The notes beneath the pieces were generated by a model that worked only from the letters and a program-made list of their open reading frames with translations, ran no database searches and had not been told where the DNA came from. From Chromera velia (Eukaryota > Sar > Chromeraceae): a DNA stretch of 27,935 nucleotides. This document shows, piece after piece, positions 10,295-19,667 of the stretch. Each line of letters opens with the position of its first letter. Within the stretch, counting starts at the first letter, position 1. The translations under genes and the position numbers were made by a program. The stretch lies in assembly GCA_018398765.1 (NCBI GenBank), contig JAHBMJ010001619.1:1-27935 (forward strand). The letters are read 5' to 3'.

Positions 10295-10546
10295 CTACTA
10301 TACGTATATGATACTTAATGCAGGGACGCTTTTATTTTTAGCCACATGCGCCTGCATACGTTTTTTTAGACACACGCGCGGGGGGCGCAGGGGCCCTGGA
10401 AAGACCACCGCCAAAAATGCTCCCGCAAGCGAAAAATTAACCAAACGCTCCGGGTGAGTGCCTAGCTTACACGCGCCGCGCCATATATGACTCGCGCCTG
10501 CGAAAAGGGTGAGTGCCTTAGAATTTAAATTATCTGGCTGGGGACA

Positions 10547-10644
10547 TTTGACGGGCCATAAATGTTTGACGGGCCAGCAATATTTGACGGGCCACAGATA
10601 TTTGACGGGCCAGGCTATTGTTTGACGGGCCAGGGATATTTGAT
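10547..10644. repeat. 18-bp tandem array in copy B (TTTGACGGGCCA type)
   Basis: Same array as in copy A, but all five full units keep TTTGACGGGCCA, so this copy looks closer to the ancestral state. A related single unit, TTTGACARGCCAGGCTAGT, occurs at 10276 and 12672. Confidence 0.85.
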
Positions 10645-10645
10645 G

Positions 10646-10747
10646 CGTTGGATAGCAGCGGCTAGACTTACTTACGGGGCTTAGGATTAGAGAGTCTATC
10701 ATATAAGGGTTCTGCTTCTAGAGACTATTATTGACATACGAAAGCTT
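10646..10747. repeat. 102-bp direct repeat, copy 1
   Basis: Starts CGTTGGATAGCAGCGGCTAG and ends TTGACATACGAAAGCTT. The partner at 12389-12490 has the same length with five differences, all transitions. The last codons and stop of the minus-strand unknown gene lie inside this copy. Confidence 0.9.
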
Positions 10748-12229
10748 AATCTTCTCCTCACACTTCTGTCTCTCGGTCTCGATCTTCTCTGCACGGGCCT
10801 TCTCTTTTTCCTGTTTCATCCTTTGCTTCTTGGTTGGCCTGGGTTTGAGTTCAACTTTCTTTGCTCCATCTGCTCTGATCGTCACTGGCCTTTCTGCCTT
10901 AGTTGCCAACTCCTGCTCTCTCACTTCCTTCTCTTTATCGCCTCCGACACCCTCCTCTGACTCAATACCGCCACCTCCAGCAGATAAGTCTGTTGGAGAG
11001 AGAACAGTTACTTGACTGACTGCTGACGAAGGCCAGGCTCTCTCCGAACTTCTCCTCCTTTTAGGTAAGTCCTTGACTGTAGAGATTATCTGGTTGTGTG
11101 CCTCCAGGAATCCCTTCGCGTCGAAAGATTGTTCGACGGAGCGAGGAATGCTGAGGGCTAGTAAAAGGTTTAACTGCAAAGATTTACTTATATTGGCGTC
11201 GATGGCATAGCCCTTCTTAGGTCTGATGCTGAAGCTGCACTCTGCGAGAATGGAAATGGCTCATCTGGCTGCCCACTTGATAATGTCAAAGGGGCAGTCC
11301 AACTTTGAGTCACTCCTGCTGCTGTTCTGGGGTTCCTCCTTTATGACTGCATGCATAGTAAAACCGTCTCTCTCGGTAGGGGTCTCTTCAATCTTCAATT
11401 CCTCCCTCACATCCGATTCAGACAAAGAGACAATTGTAGGGGTTTCCTGGTTTTCCTTTTCTCCTTCGGAACGCTCATCGCTGCAAAAAGGCTGCTGTGA
11501 CGTCTGGGGATCATTGATGCTGTGCAATGGTTGCACCGGGCCAACAGTCATCTGCCCACGCCAAGCACTGCGTGGGTCTGGGATAATGATGGCTTCCCCT
11601 CTACTGCTTTGGTCTTCGATTTTCTTTCTCTTCCCTTCTCGGTCTCTCAAACCCCCAGGGCCAGCAGTCGGGATGCGTCGGGATATCATCCTGCTGACTT
11701 GCTGCTATGACATTCAATTCTGGGTTCAGGCCGGTATTCCCCCCCAGGATGCCAGTGCTTACGGGCCTCAGCTCGGCCTGAGCATGGCAGAGCTTCATTG
11801 GCAGAGGTCGGTCTATATGTTGGGAATCGGAAAGCGTGTGAGAAGACGGTCGTACACACTCGGCCTCTGCTTCAGAAGACAATTCTCTATCTGCCTCTGT
11901 CATAGGTTCACTAGGCTGATTATCAACTTGAAAACTCTCCAAGCACTCTCTCTCTTGTTCTTTCATCTGTCTAGCAAACTGACTCTTCAAATACTGGAGG
12001 GCCCTTCTTGACTTCTTCTTTGTCTTCATCCTCACTCCACAGTTAGGATCAAGTTTCTTCGGCCCACCAGCCCAGGGTTGCAGTCTGTCTGCAACCTCCT
12101 TCAAATCCGAACAGAGATTCTCGTACTCATCGAAGACAGATCCGACAGAGACGGTTCGAAATTTCTCTGCCTTCAACACGAGCAACGAAATCGCTCCAAG
12201 GACAGATTCGACTTTTTGTGTCATAGCGG
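10718..12229 (-). pseudogene. Unknown protein gene, broken by one frameshift and one in-frame TGA
   Basis: The first segment begins after an acceptor-like CTTGCTTCAG (exon base 12229) or at the ATG at 12224. It reads through a helical N-terminal region (VESVLGAISLLVLKAEKF, then YENLCSDLKEVADRLQPW) and a basic helix (MKTKKKSRRALQYLKSQFAR). Between about 11600 and 11690 the frame shifts by 1 nt, to continue as GKRKKIEDQSSRGEAI and an acidic Ser/Glu-rich region. At 11261-11263 a TGA interrupts IKWAAR and the same frame goes on with FSIRPKKGYAIDANISKSL, so the stop is a point lesion (CGA to TGA is the simplest source). The C-terminus is a basic coiled coil (KKQRMKQEKEKARAEKIE) ending at TAG 10718-10720. 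I do not recognise the family. Its placement between two 102-bp direct repeats suggests a mobile or duplicated unit. Confidence 0.6.
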
Positions 12230-12388
12230 CTGAAGCAAGAAAAACAGCTAACAAGTTTGAAGTCTAAAGTGCTCATACGGAAGGGCACCAACTAGACTTT
12301 CTTCCGATCTGCCATTCAAGTCGGTGATCAGCGATACAAGAACTACCAGGCTGAATTCTACCTGAACGGATCTACCACTCTGCTACTA
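12230..12388. other. Short interval between unknown gene and direct repeat copy 2
   Basis: Probably intron or 5' flank of the unknown minus-strand gene. A pyrimidine-rich acceptor-like tract lies at 12230-12248 (minus sense). Nothing else recognised. Confidence 0.4.
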
Positions 12389-12490
12389 CGTTGGATAGCA
12401 GCGGCTAGACTTACTTACGGGGCTCAGGATCAGAGAGTCTGTCGTATAAGGGTTCTGCTTTTAGAGACTATTATTGACATACGAAAGCTT
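12389..12490. repeat. 102-bp direct repeat, copy 2
   Basis: Partner of 10646-10747. On the minus strand it encodes the same last residues as the unknown gene (KLSYVNNS) but ends with TAA where copy 1 has TAG. It therefore looks like the 3' end of a second, mostly lost copy of that gene lying upstream. Confidence 0.9.
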
Positions 12491-12640
12491 GACTCACGAT
12501 TGACTGCATGTATGCGTATGACCTAATTGCAATTCCCTTAATTACATGTATGAGGTCACTCAGAATACGCGCACTTCATACAATCCTGACATACGATTTG
12601 CATGCCATGACGCGGATTGAAGGCCTCGCCATGTTATGTA

Positions 12641-12690
12641 ATGAGCCTGGCAGTCTTCACCGGCTCCTTTTTTTGACAAGCCAGGCTAGT
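12641..12690. repeat. 50-bp direct repeat X, copy 2
   Basis: Same orientation as 10245-10294. In both copies it sits next to GC-rich or palindromic DNA, so it may mark one end of a repeated element. Confidence 0.85.
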
Positions 12691-12707
12691 ATCGGTATAT
12701 GCCGTTA

Positions 12708-12730
12708 AAATGCCGAACCTGGCGGCATTT
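12708..12730. other. Inverted repeat, 8-bp arms
   Basis: AAATGCCG and CGGCATTT are separated by 7 nt. Immediately upstream GGTATATGCCG offers a related partial arm. Confidence 0.7.
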
Positions 12731-12757
12731 ATACTGTATCGCATAGTTTTTAGTAAG

Positions 12758-12780
12758 CTGGGGGGGCTCTGCCCCCCCAG
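12758..12780. other. Perfect hairpin, 10-bp stem and 3-nt loop
   Basis: CTGGGGGGGC, loop TCT, GCCCCCCCAG. It is followed by further C runs (CCCCCCGGAACC). G-run hairpins of this kind are common at ends of dispersed repeats; a bacterial-type terminator makes no sense in this context. Confidence 0.8.
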
Positions 12781-13959
12781 AACCCCCCGGAACCTCCCGG
12801 ACAGCCCTACATAAACCCTTTTTGACCTATTTTCATAATATAAACACATTTTAACATCCCAAAACATTCCTCTATGTATATGACACAAATTAAATCACTA
12901 TCATACACTATCACTATATTACACACCTTATATGTTTTTTTAAAATTTTAACTCGATATAACTAAAAAAAATATTATTTCATTTTTACTAGGATGTTCAT
13001 TTCTCATATACAATATTTTTAGTAAATTAAAATATGGTCTAGTCTGTGTTGTGACCTTTTTGAAGGCCTGGTAAACCCCCGACGTTGTAGGCATCAGGGA
13101 CAGACACTGCTAGACAGAGAGATAAACCGTACGTACAGAATGAAACAGAATGAAATGAGACCAGACTTGTTACCAGAGTTAATTGAGACTCTTTAATTTT
13201 AGAGACGCAGTCGAGTATATCCTCCGTTTGGTGTTGCAGCCGCAATGCAGCGGTTCAGGGAAAGGGACAGTAAGGGACAGCTCCAGCTTTCTCAATTCTT
13301 TCCACTGATGATTCCAGACCCCTCCATCTCTCATATTAAAATATACGCAGCGGTCTCTAATATACGTAGCGGTTTCAGGCTGAAACCCAAGCGGCATGGC
13401 GCAAATTCAGCCTGCATGCGCTTTCCGGGGCCATGCAGTGCCCCCCGCTTCGCTTTCCGGGGCCATACTCATGCAGATTGCAGGACGGAGCTATAGCGAT
13501 ATTATAGCGATGCATGGCGTCGCGGAGACGGCACTCTAACTGCAACTTATACCGGCCAATATCCTTGGAATTCGATCTATCCCCAAAATCGTGTTCCACC
13601 ATATTCCACCACAGCTTGGAGGGCGAGAAGGGCACATCGAAGAGAGACCAGCTCGAGACCACGTGGTATTTATACAGAGAGAGGAGTCTCTGACTTGCGC
13701 GAAGGAGGCTTCAGGAAGTTGTCGGCTGTCTGCCAAAAGAGAAAGGGAGAGACGCGTTGCTTGTCAGGATAGGTCTGTGGATCCTGGGGGGAATCCGTCT
13801 ATTTGTTTCCGGTTTTCATCCTCTTTTCTTCAGAGAAAGGTGTGACTGAGAGGGATTTGATCGCAGAAGTGACCACAGAAAAGACCCGCTGGAGGAAATT
13901 TCGTGCAGAAGGATCCAGACACCCCCCTCTCCCAACTGCTCACCTCTGCGTCATACAAC
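12781..13959. other. Interval upstream of MPC1, including its presumed promoter
   Basis: 12830-13030 is AT-rich. 13371-13387 is a palindrome with 8-bp arms (GGTTTCAG/CTGAAACC, 1-nt spacer). ATATACGYAGCGGT occurs twice (13341, 13358), and CGCTTTCCGGGGCCAT twice (13420, 13450). The 5' UTR and promoter of MPC1 must lie in the right part; no TATA box or other defined element could be assigned. The frame containing the MPC1 ATG is open upstream to a TGA near 13873, so a 5' extension of the protein is formally possible. Confidence 0.5.
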
Positions 13960-15002
13960 ATGAGCGCAAACGGGCTTATCCAATACTTGCGTCAATATGG
14001 TTGGTCACTCATCCCTTCAGCCTGCATGAGAGAAAGAACGGGTAGGAGAGCGACCCCTCGCACATACGCACAGATCCTGCCTGATTCAGGCACTTGGGGG
14101 GTCCACGTGTCAGACTGCTTTGTTCCGACTTTGACGTTCCTGCATTTCAGTCAGACTGCTTTGTTCCGACTTTCTCGTTCCCGCATTTCAGTCAGACTGC
14201 TTTGTTCCGACTTTCTCGTTCCCGCATTTCAGTCAGACTGCTTTGTTCCGACTTTCTCGTTCCCGCATTTCAGTCAGATTGCTTTGTTCCGACTTTCTCG
14301 TTCCCGCATTTCAGTCAGACTGCTTTGTTCCGACTTTCTCGTTCCCGCATTTCAGTCAGACACATCAATCAGTCTGAGAACGCAAAGCGAAACAAGGCGA
14401 AGCGGGGCGATGCCTACCTAACGGAAGATGGGGCAAAGAAACGACACCAAAGCCTGCAGCCACAAAGCAAAGGGAAGAAGTTGACAGACTTAAAGACAGG
14501 CACACAGACACATCGAGAAAGCAAAGCTAGATCTTTTTCTCAAGAAGCCTCTGTGTGACTGTCAGGTGTTCCTTTTTCACAGACTGCTTGTCGTTTTCTT
14601 AATCATTTCAGGAGACTTGTATTAGGTTCGTACTCATGTGTCCCTCGGAACGCGTGAATGCGAGAGAGAGACTGCCCTTCCCTTTTTCTTTCCCTTCTCT
14701 CTGAGGGCTTAATTGGAAGGGCGGCCAACCTCTTGAAAGGGAAGAGGAACCAGAAGAAATGGGCACTTTTTTGAGAACCAAAGCGTCTCTTATGTGCGCG
14801 TCCATTCTCTCATCAATAGACTAAAGACACAAGAGACGACCCCGCTGTCTGATTGATGCCATCGCTTTTTGTCAAGACTCTCTGTCCCATTCTACCCCTC
14901 TCTGTTTGTTTCTCTCTTTCTGTGCGCAGGCATGACGACCCACTTCTGGGGTCCAGTCGCGAACTGGGGCTTTGTAGTGGCGGTGCGTTTCTTCTTCTTC
15001 TT

Positions 15003-15068
<66 letters not shown>

Positions 15069-15100
15069 TATGTGTGCGTGTATGTGTGTATGTGTGTGTG

Positions 15101-15133
<33 letters not shown>

Positions 15134-15140
15134 GTGTGCA

Positions 15141-15187
<47 letters not shown>

Positions 15188-15340
15188 CTTTGACTGTGAC
15201 TGCCGTGAGAATTCGAGGTTTTCTAGAGAAGTGTTGGAGACAACGGGCGTTTTTTCTTTGCGTCTTTCGGGGCCCCTGCCAGCGTTGTATCTATGAGGGA
15301 GAGTGTCGTTTTTTTTTTTTTCTTTTGTCCTTGTGTTTTT

Positions 15341-15371
<31 letters not shown>

Positions 15372-15581
15372 ATCTTTCTCTTTCTTCCTCTCTTCCTTCC
15401 CCCTCTTCCTCCCTTCTCCCTGCCTCTCTACCTCCCTCTTCCCCCTTCCCTCTCTCTGTCCTTTTTCCCTTTTTCGTCTTTCTGGTTTCTTTTTTCTTTC
15501 TCCCTCCCTCCCTCCCTCCCTCCCTCACCCCTTCCTTCGTGAGAGTGAGCAAGGAAAGGTGGCCCGTTCTTTCTTTCGGGG

Positions 15582-15612
<31 letters not shown>

Positions 15613-16724
15613 TATTTACTTTTGGTCATATGCATATGGATACGCACACATGCAGACAGACACACACCGGCCTGAGTGCGTTCCTTCATGCGCATTCCTT
15701 TGTGAATCTCTCTCTCTCTCTCTCTCTCTCTGACCGAGAGGGAGGCAGAAAAGATTGCAATATGTCATGGCGGCATTTTGTGCGTTTGACTCCGTGTGCT
15801 CATCTTTGTCTGCCAGTTTGCCTCTATCTACGCAATATTCCCCTTCTTTTTCCGTTGGATTTCCTTTTTTGTTGCATACAGAAATGATTCCAGCAGCCAG
15901 GAAGGATCGCAGATGGACGCCTTGGAGTGAATGCTGAGATGAGAAAGAGACATGGGAGTGGGCACACACCCTCGTTGCGCTTCTTTGGTTGTCTCACTTT
16001 TCGGATCTCGATGCGGGCTCACACTCGCACTTTGTGCCGTCTCGCTACAACACATTCATCCGTCCTCGTTCGTTCCCTTTCCTCTGTCCCTTCCTCCCTC
16101 CCTTTCTTTCCATCTGCAGGGCCTTGCAGACATGCAGAAGTCGCCTGAAATCATCAGTCAGTCAGTCAGCCCTCTGTTTTCATTTTGTCTGTGCATTCTA
16201 CACACACCTTTTTTTTTGTTCCTGCGAACGCGCACATATCGGCTGCTGGCGTGTAAATGCGCAAATTGTTGCCTCAAATTTTCTGAAAATCGCCACTCAA
16301 TCAGTCAGTCAGTCGGTCGGGCTCTTTCCTCTTTTCAGTGATGAAAGAATGTGAAGATATCATTTGTGCAGTCTGTTGACAGAAAGAGTGTTTCGTTCCT
16401 TTTTTCTCTTCCACAAGCCACAAGCTCAAGTTCCGTTCAGCAGAGATGAAGACACAAAAAGAAAGGCACTGAAATGCAGGCACAGAGAGACAAAGTGGAA
16501 GGAAGAGAAGAGGGGCAGAGGGACCTTCCGAGAAAGGAAGGGAAGGATCAAAGCATGAGCGGAGAAGAGAAGGCAATGGCCGTCGTACCGGTTGTCTCTT
16601 TTTCACCGTCCAAATTTGCCGTGCGTTTATGTTTCGAAGTGTGTCTCTTGTACTACCGGCTTCCATCTGCCTTGTGTCCGCTTCTGCACACCCATTTCTC
16701 CGTGTGTAGGTATGCGTATGCGTA

Positions 16725-16786
<62 letters not shown>

Positions 16787-17610
16787 CGTGTGTGTGCGTG
16801 TGTGTGTGTGCGTGTGTGTGTGTGCGTGTGTGTGTGTGTGTGTGTGGGTGTGTGTGTTCACTCAGGCACCAAGATGACTTCCGTGCTGGCTGTGTACTCG
16901 ACTCTTTTCATGAGGTTCGCCTGGATGGTCCAACCTCGGAACTATCTCTTGCTGGCCTGCCATGCCTGCAACTTCTCAGTGCAGGTAGGTAGGTTGTCTA
17001 GGTGTTTTATGCTTTTCCTTCTTTCTTTGTTTGCTGACTGAGGGATGAAGCAAGCAAGCTGGGGAAATGAAACTGCCTGCCTGCCTGAGTCTGCGTGGAC
17101 GTTCCCGTTCGAAAGAAAGAATTAAGTTATGTCCGGGAAGATCGGGCGAGCAGTGCTTCCTTTTTTTTATTCGTAAAAGAAGAAAGGACACGAACGATCG
17201 ATCGGTCGAGTTCTGCAGCGATTGCTTCGGTCATCGATCAATTGATCAATTGGGCATGCAGCATCACGTCACAGTCAAGCAACAATTAAGAGGGGGTCTC
17301 TATATGCGTGGTCACACAACAAAAAGAGAGGAGAAACAGATCGGGGCTCTCTCAGCCCTCTCTTCTCTTGTGCCTGTCTTCGTTGTCTCCCTCTCTTTCT
17401 TCCGCATTCCATTCTTCCATTTTTTGGGTTCCCCTTTTCGCTAACGGCTCTTTCTGTGTCGATGATAATCACACAAGTGAATCAAGTGACGTTTGCTAGT
17501 TTCACGTGATGGCCTATTCCTCTTTTTCTTGTCTAACTGCATCCTTGGCATTGCAGTGCACTCAGCTCGGACGGCGGTGGCAATTCGACAGACAACAGAA
17601 GACGGGCTGA
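13960..17610 (+). CDS. MPC1: Mitochondrial pyruvate carrier subunit 1, five coding exons
   Basis: Coding exons 13960-13999, 14930-14982, 16120-16156, 16866-16984 and 17557-17610 total 303 nt and give 100 residues (plant and animal MPC1 are about 105-110). All junctions are in phase. Exon 2 holds the MPC1 signature [15 protein letters not shown], exon 3 (37 nt) [12 protein letters not shown], exon 4 [19 protein letters not shown], and exon 5 a basic tail ending TGA. MPC1 pairs with MPC2 in the inner mitochondrial membrane and moves pyruvate into the matrix for pyruvate dehydrogenase; the helices lie about residues 20-35, 50-65 and 72-88. Exons 2 to 5 are secure. Exon 1 is a prediction: an ATG followed by [13 protein letters not shown] and a GTTGGT donor that completes the split Gly codon. 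Donors are GTTGGT, GTGCGT, GTCAGT and GTAGGT. The introns (930, 1137, 709 and 572 nt) are full of microsatellites. The partner MPC2 is not in the window. Confidence 0.93.
14110..14355. repeat. 41-bp minisatellite in MPC1 intron 1, six units
   Basis: Units start at 14110, 14151, 14192, 14233, 14274 and 14315, each TCAGACTGCTTTGTTCCGAC followed by TTTCTCGTTCCCGCATTTCAG. Units 2-6 are nearly identical; unit 1 has a few changes. Every unit ends in a pyrimidine-rich stretch plus CAG, an acceptor-like sequence in sense orientation. Confidence 0.95.
15005..15187. repeat. (CT)n-(GT)n-(GA)n compound microsatellite in MPC1 intron 2
   Basis: About 30 nt of TC repeats, then GT repeats with A and C interruptions, then GA repeats to 15187. 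Intron 2 also holds TTTC repeats (about 15343-15371), CCCT repeats (about 15500-15527), GA repeats (15582-15612) and TC repeats (15707-15731). Apparent open frames over these tracts are not genes. Confidence 0.9.
16721..16857. repeat. (GT)n microsatellite ending at the MPC1 exon 4 acceptor
   Basis: Nearly pure GT with occasional C, reaching within 10 nt of the acceptor AG at 16864-16865. Only a short TTCACTC pyrimidine stretch separates it from the splice site. Confidence 0.9.
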
Positions 17611-18660
17611 GGCTGCAGAAGGGGAGAAGGATGTCGGCCGACTGACTGGATGGATGGGTGGTTGCATCTAGCGCTAAATCGCTGCAGGAAGGGGAGGAAG
17701 TTTTTGCTTCATGAATTAAGGAGTGTGGGTGGGAATCATCCGATGGTTGCCGGTCTGCCCTCCTTCCTGGCTGACAAAGAGAGAGAGAGAGAGGGAGGGA
17801 GAGAGAGAAAATCGACTCGTGACTGTGGGAGTGTATGGGTTGGTTTGGTGAGGAAGGTTCATCCTGTGTTTCCGGAAGGCTTTCGTGTCCGATCTCCTTG
17901 CCCCCTTTCTTTCTTTTCTGTCAGTCTTCTCTCTTTCTTTCTTCCTTCCTTGCACTCTGACTAGATCCAGGGACGCGCTGCAGGCTACGAGACTCCTTTG
18001 CAGTCAGGCATGTACATAGGCTCAGAGCGGCTTAGCATAGCATAGCATTGATGTTCCAGGTTTTGCCCGCGGTCCACTGCCGGAGGTCGGCTTACACCGT
18101 TGAAGCAAGCGGACGAGTCCGACTGCATTTTGGGGAACGATTCCGAACGGTCTTTGGGAAGCGCCAAAGTTGCCAAACATGAAGGATTTCTAGCAGGATT
18201 TTGATTATTTACAACGATATAGACCGTTTTTCATCAGTGTTAATCTCCCTTGAAATATGTCGCTGCAGAGCTACGTCCATAATTTTTAACTTAGTTTTTA
18301 ACTCCCCTACAAAACTTAGGCTGGGTTAAATTCTCTCAGAAAATTTCTCAGGGATTTTTGTCACAATTTTTGTGGAATTTGATCTAGAATTTAATGGAAT
18401 TTATAGGAATTTACCTCATGAGTTTGGTGGAATTCAAGGGATTAATTAAACCTGGGATTTTAGTAGATTCTATTAAAGTAGAATTTACTATGGAAGGATC
18501 ATTGGAATTCATCTGTTTTATCACGTCTACACAAATCTTGTAGTGTGTTACAAAGTTAAATGTGTAACAATTACTCTTGACCCCCCCTTTGTTATACATA
18601 AAAGTATATAACAATTTGTGTGCAATAATTCTAGACAAATCCACCGTCTTTCTCATGATA
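17611..18660. other. 3' flank of MPC1 and non-coding DNA
   Basis: Begins with the MPC1 3' UTR; no clear AATAAA was seen. 17776-17812 is a GA-rich microsatellite. 18030-18050 has a short TTAGCATAGCATAGCATTG repeat. From 18200 the sequence becomes AT-rich with repeated GGAATTTA/GAATTTAAT words. No supported coding frame on either strand. Confidence 0.55.
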
Positions 18661-18690
18661 TGCACCTACACAGTACGGTTAGGAGTAACG
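18661..18690 (+). repeat. Left arm of a 30-bp imperfect inverted repeat
   Basis: TGCACCTACACAGTACGGTT plus AGGAGTAACG matches the reverse complement of 19321-19350 at about 25 of 30 positions. The arms bound a 690-bp segment. Confidence 0.65.
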
Positions 18691-19320
18691 ATAGGAGGAT
18701 GGTTAGCGGCCGCCCGGGTTACCAATTTCACGGTTACGGTAGTAGTTTTTAGTACCATGACCATGGCAGTGGTAGTATTGCATATTTTTCCTAATACTAG
18801 TGAGCCTCTGTGCTAAAAGGTCAACAACTGACTCAATTCTCGGCTAAGTCGGCTCGGCCATGATGGCCGACTGAGAGGGGAGAGAGAAGAAAGGAAAAAC
18901 TTCACTGCACTGCGTCTTACGACAAGACAAGACTAGACACAGTGAACAGTAAACCAGGAAGAAGCGGACCACTCAGTCTTGTTTCCCAGTTTTCCACGTA
19001 CAGTGAGAAAGCACTGATCACTGCCGAACTGCAGCCTTCGTCAATTGTCCGTCTCCTCTGACAAGGGACAGAAGAGAAATGATTCCATAATTTTGACCAC
19101 AAGTAAGGTTGACCTTCATTTAAAAATTAATTTTTGAAAGTTGAAACGGATTTGAAGGAGACAGATTTTTTTTCAATCCATGCGTCGCGCTTTTTTTGTA
19201 TCCTTTGCCGGGGTCTTGGCCCGAACTAGCATAGTAGTGGTAGGGGCCCTTGGGCCCCCAAGTTACCGCCCCATGGTTACCAAAGTGACAGTAACTCGCC
19301 GCCTCCCCAAGGAGCCCAGT
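18691..19320. other. Segment between inverted-repeat arms, no gene
   Basis: Contains an 8-bp-arm palindrome TCGGCCATGATGGCCGA at 18854-18870 and several GGTTAC/GTAACC words. No coding frame is supported. Confidence 0.5.
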
Positions 19321-19350
19321 AGTAACTCCTAACTGTACTGTGTACATGCA
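19321..19350 (-). repeat. Right arm of a 30-bp imperfect inverted repeat
   Basis: Reverse complement begins TGCATGTACACAGTACAGTT, like the left arm. The interior shows no transposase frame, so a non-autonomous (MITE-like) insertion is one reading; no flanking target duplication was evident. Confidence 0.65.
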
Positions 19351-19508
19351 CCTCCCCTGCTCCCCTCTCTGCTCTTTTTACCCCTGCCTCCAATGCTTAA
19401 AAGTTCTTTCTACCGTGTTACTGACGACACGATTGCTCCAAAAGCACTACTGTCAAACCGTCCTCAAGAAAAAAAAGAAGACGACATAGGGAGACGAAGA
19501 TGAAACGT

Positions 19509-19667
19509 GAAATTAATACATACTAAAGTGTGTAATAATGCATTCCTCAAAGTGATAGTTTGAATTAATGCACACCAAAGTGTGTACTTAATGTATTCCT
19601 AAAAGTAATAGTTTGAATTACTACACAATAAAGTGTGTACTAATTCATTCATCAAAATTTTATTAAA
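19509..19667. repeat. 53-bp tandem array, three units
   Basis: Units start at 19509, 19562 and 19615. Each holds AAAGTGTGTA in its middle and GATAGTTT, AATAGTTT or a degenerate version at its end; the centre (TACACAATAAAGTGTGTA in unit 3) is an imperfect palindrome. AT-rich, no coding potential. Confidence 0.8.

Larger units (their letters stand above)
9902..10645. repeat. Duplicated ~300-bp module (copies A and B)
   Basis: Copy A (about 9902-10244) and copy B (about 10336-10645) share TTAGCCACA, TTTTTTTAGACACACGCGCG, GGGTGAGTGCC, CGCGCCGCGCCATATATG and GAATTTAAATTATCTGGCTG in the same order and orientation. Copy A has an additional internal duplication of the TTTTTAGACA-GCGCGGGGGGCG segment (9955-9988). 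By eye, nearly all differences are transitions. Long open frames on the minus strand here follow the repeat and are not supported as genes. Confidence 0.85.

Noticed and set aside
9722-10702. Minus-strand frames with repeated WPVKYLWPVK
   Set aside because: They follow the 18-bp array and GC-rich duplicated module; no codon-level conservation is evident between copies beyond the DNA repeat itself.
12758-12780. Rho-independent terminator
   Set aside because: Perfect GC hairpin but no following T run, and eukaryotic context; recorded as a repeat-associated hairpin.
13903-14558. Open frames running from MPC1 exon 1 through the 41-bp array
   Set aside because: The array is intronic; frames stay open only because a 41-bp unit without stops cycles through all three frames.
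14853-15193. Cys/Val- and Ser/Leu-rich open frames in MPC1 intron 2, and His/Thr-rich ones on the other strand
   Set aside because: Products of (GT)n and (CT)n microsatellites; the only coding part here is MPC1 exon 2 (14930-14982).
17985-18176. 63-codon minus-strand frame 3' of MPC1
   Set aside because: Short, mixed composition, no family resemblance and no splice or neighbour support.
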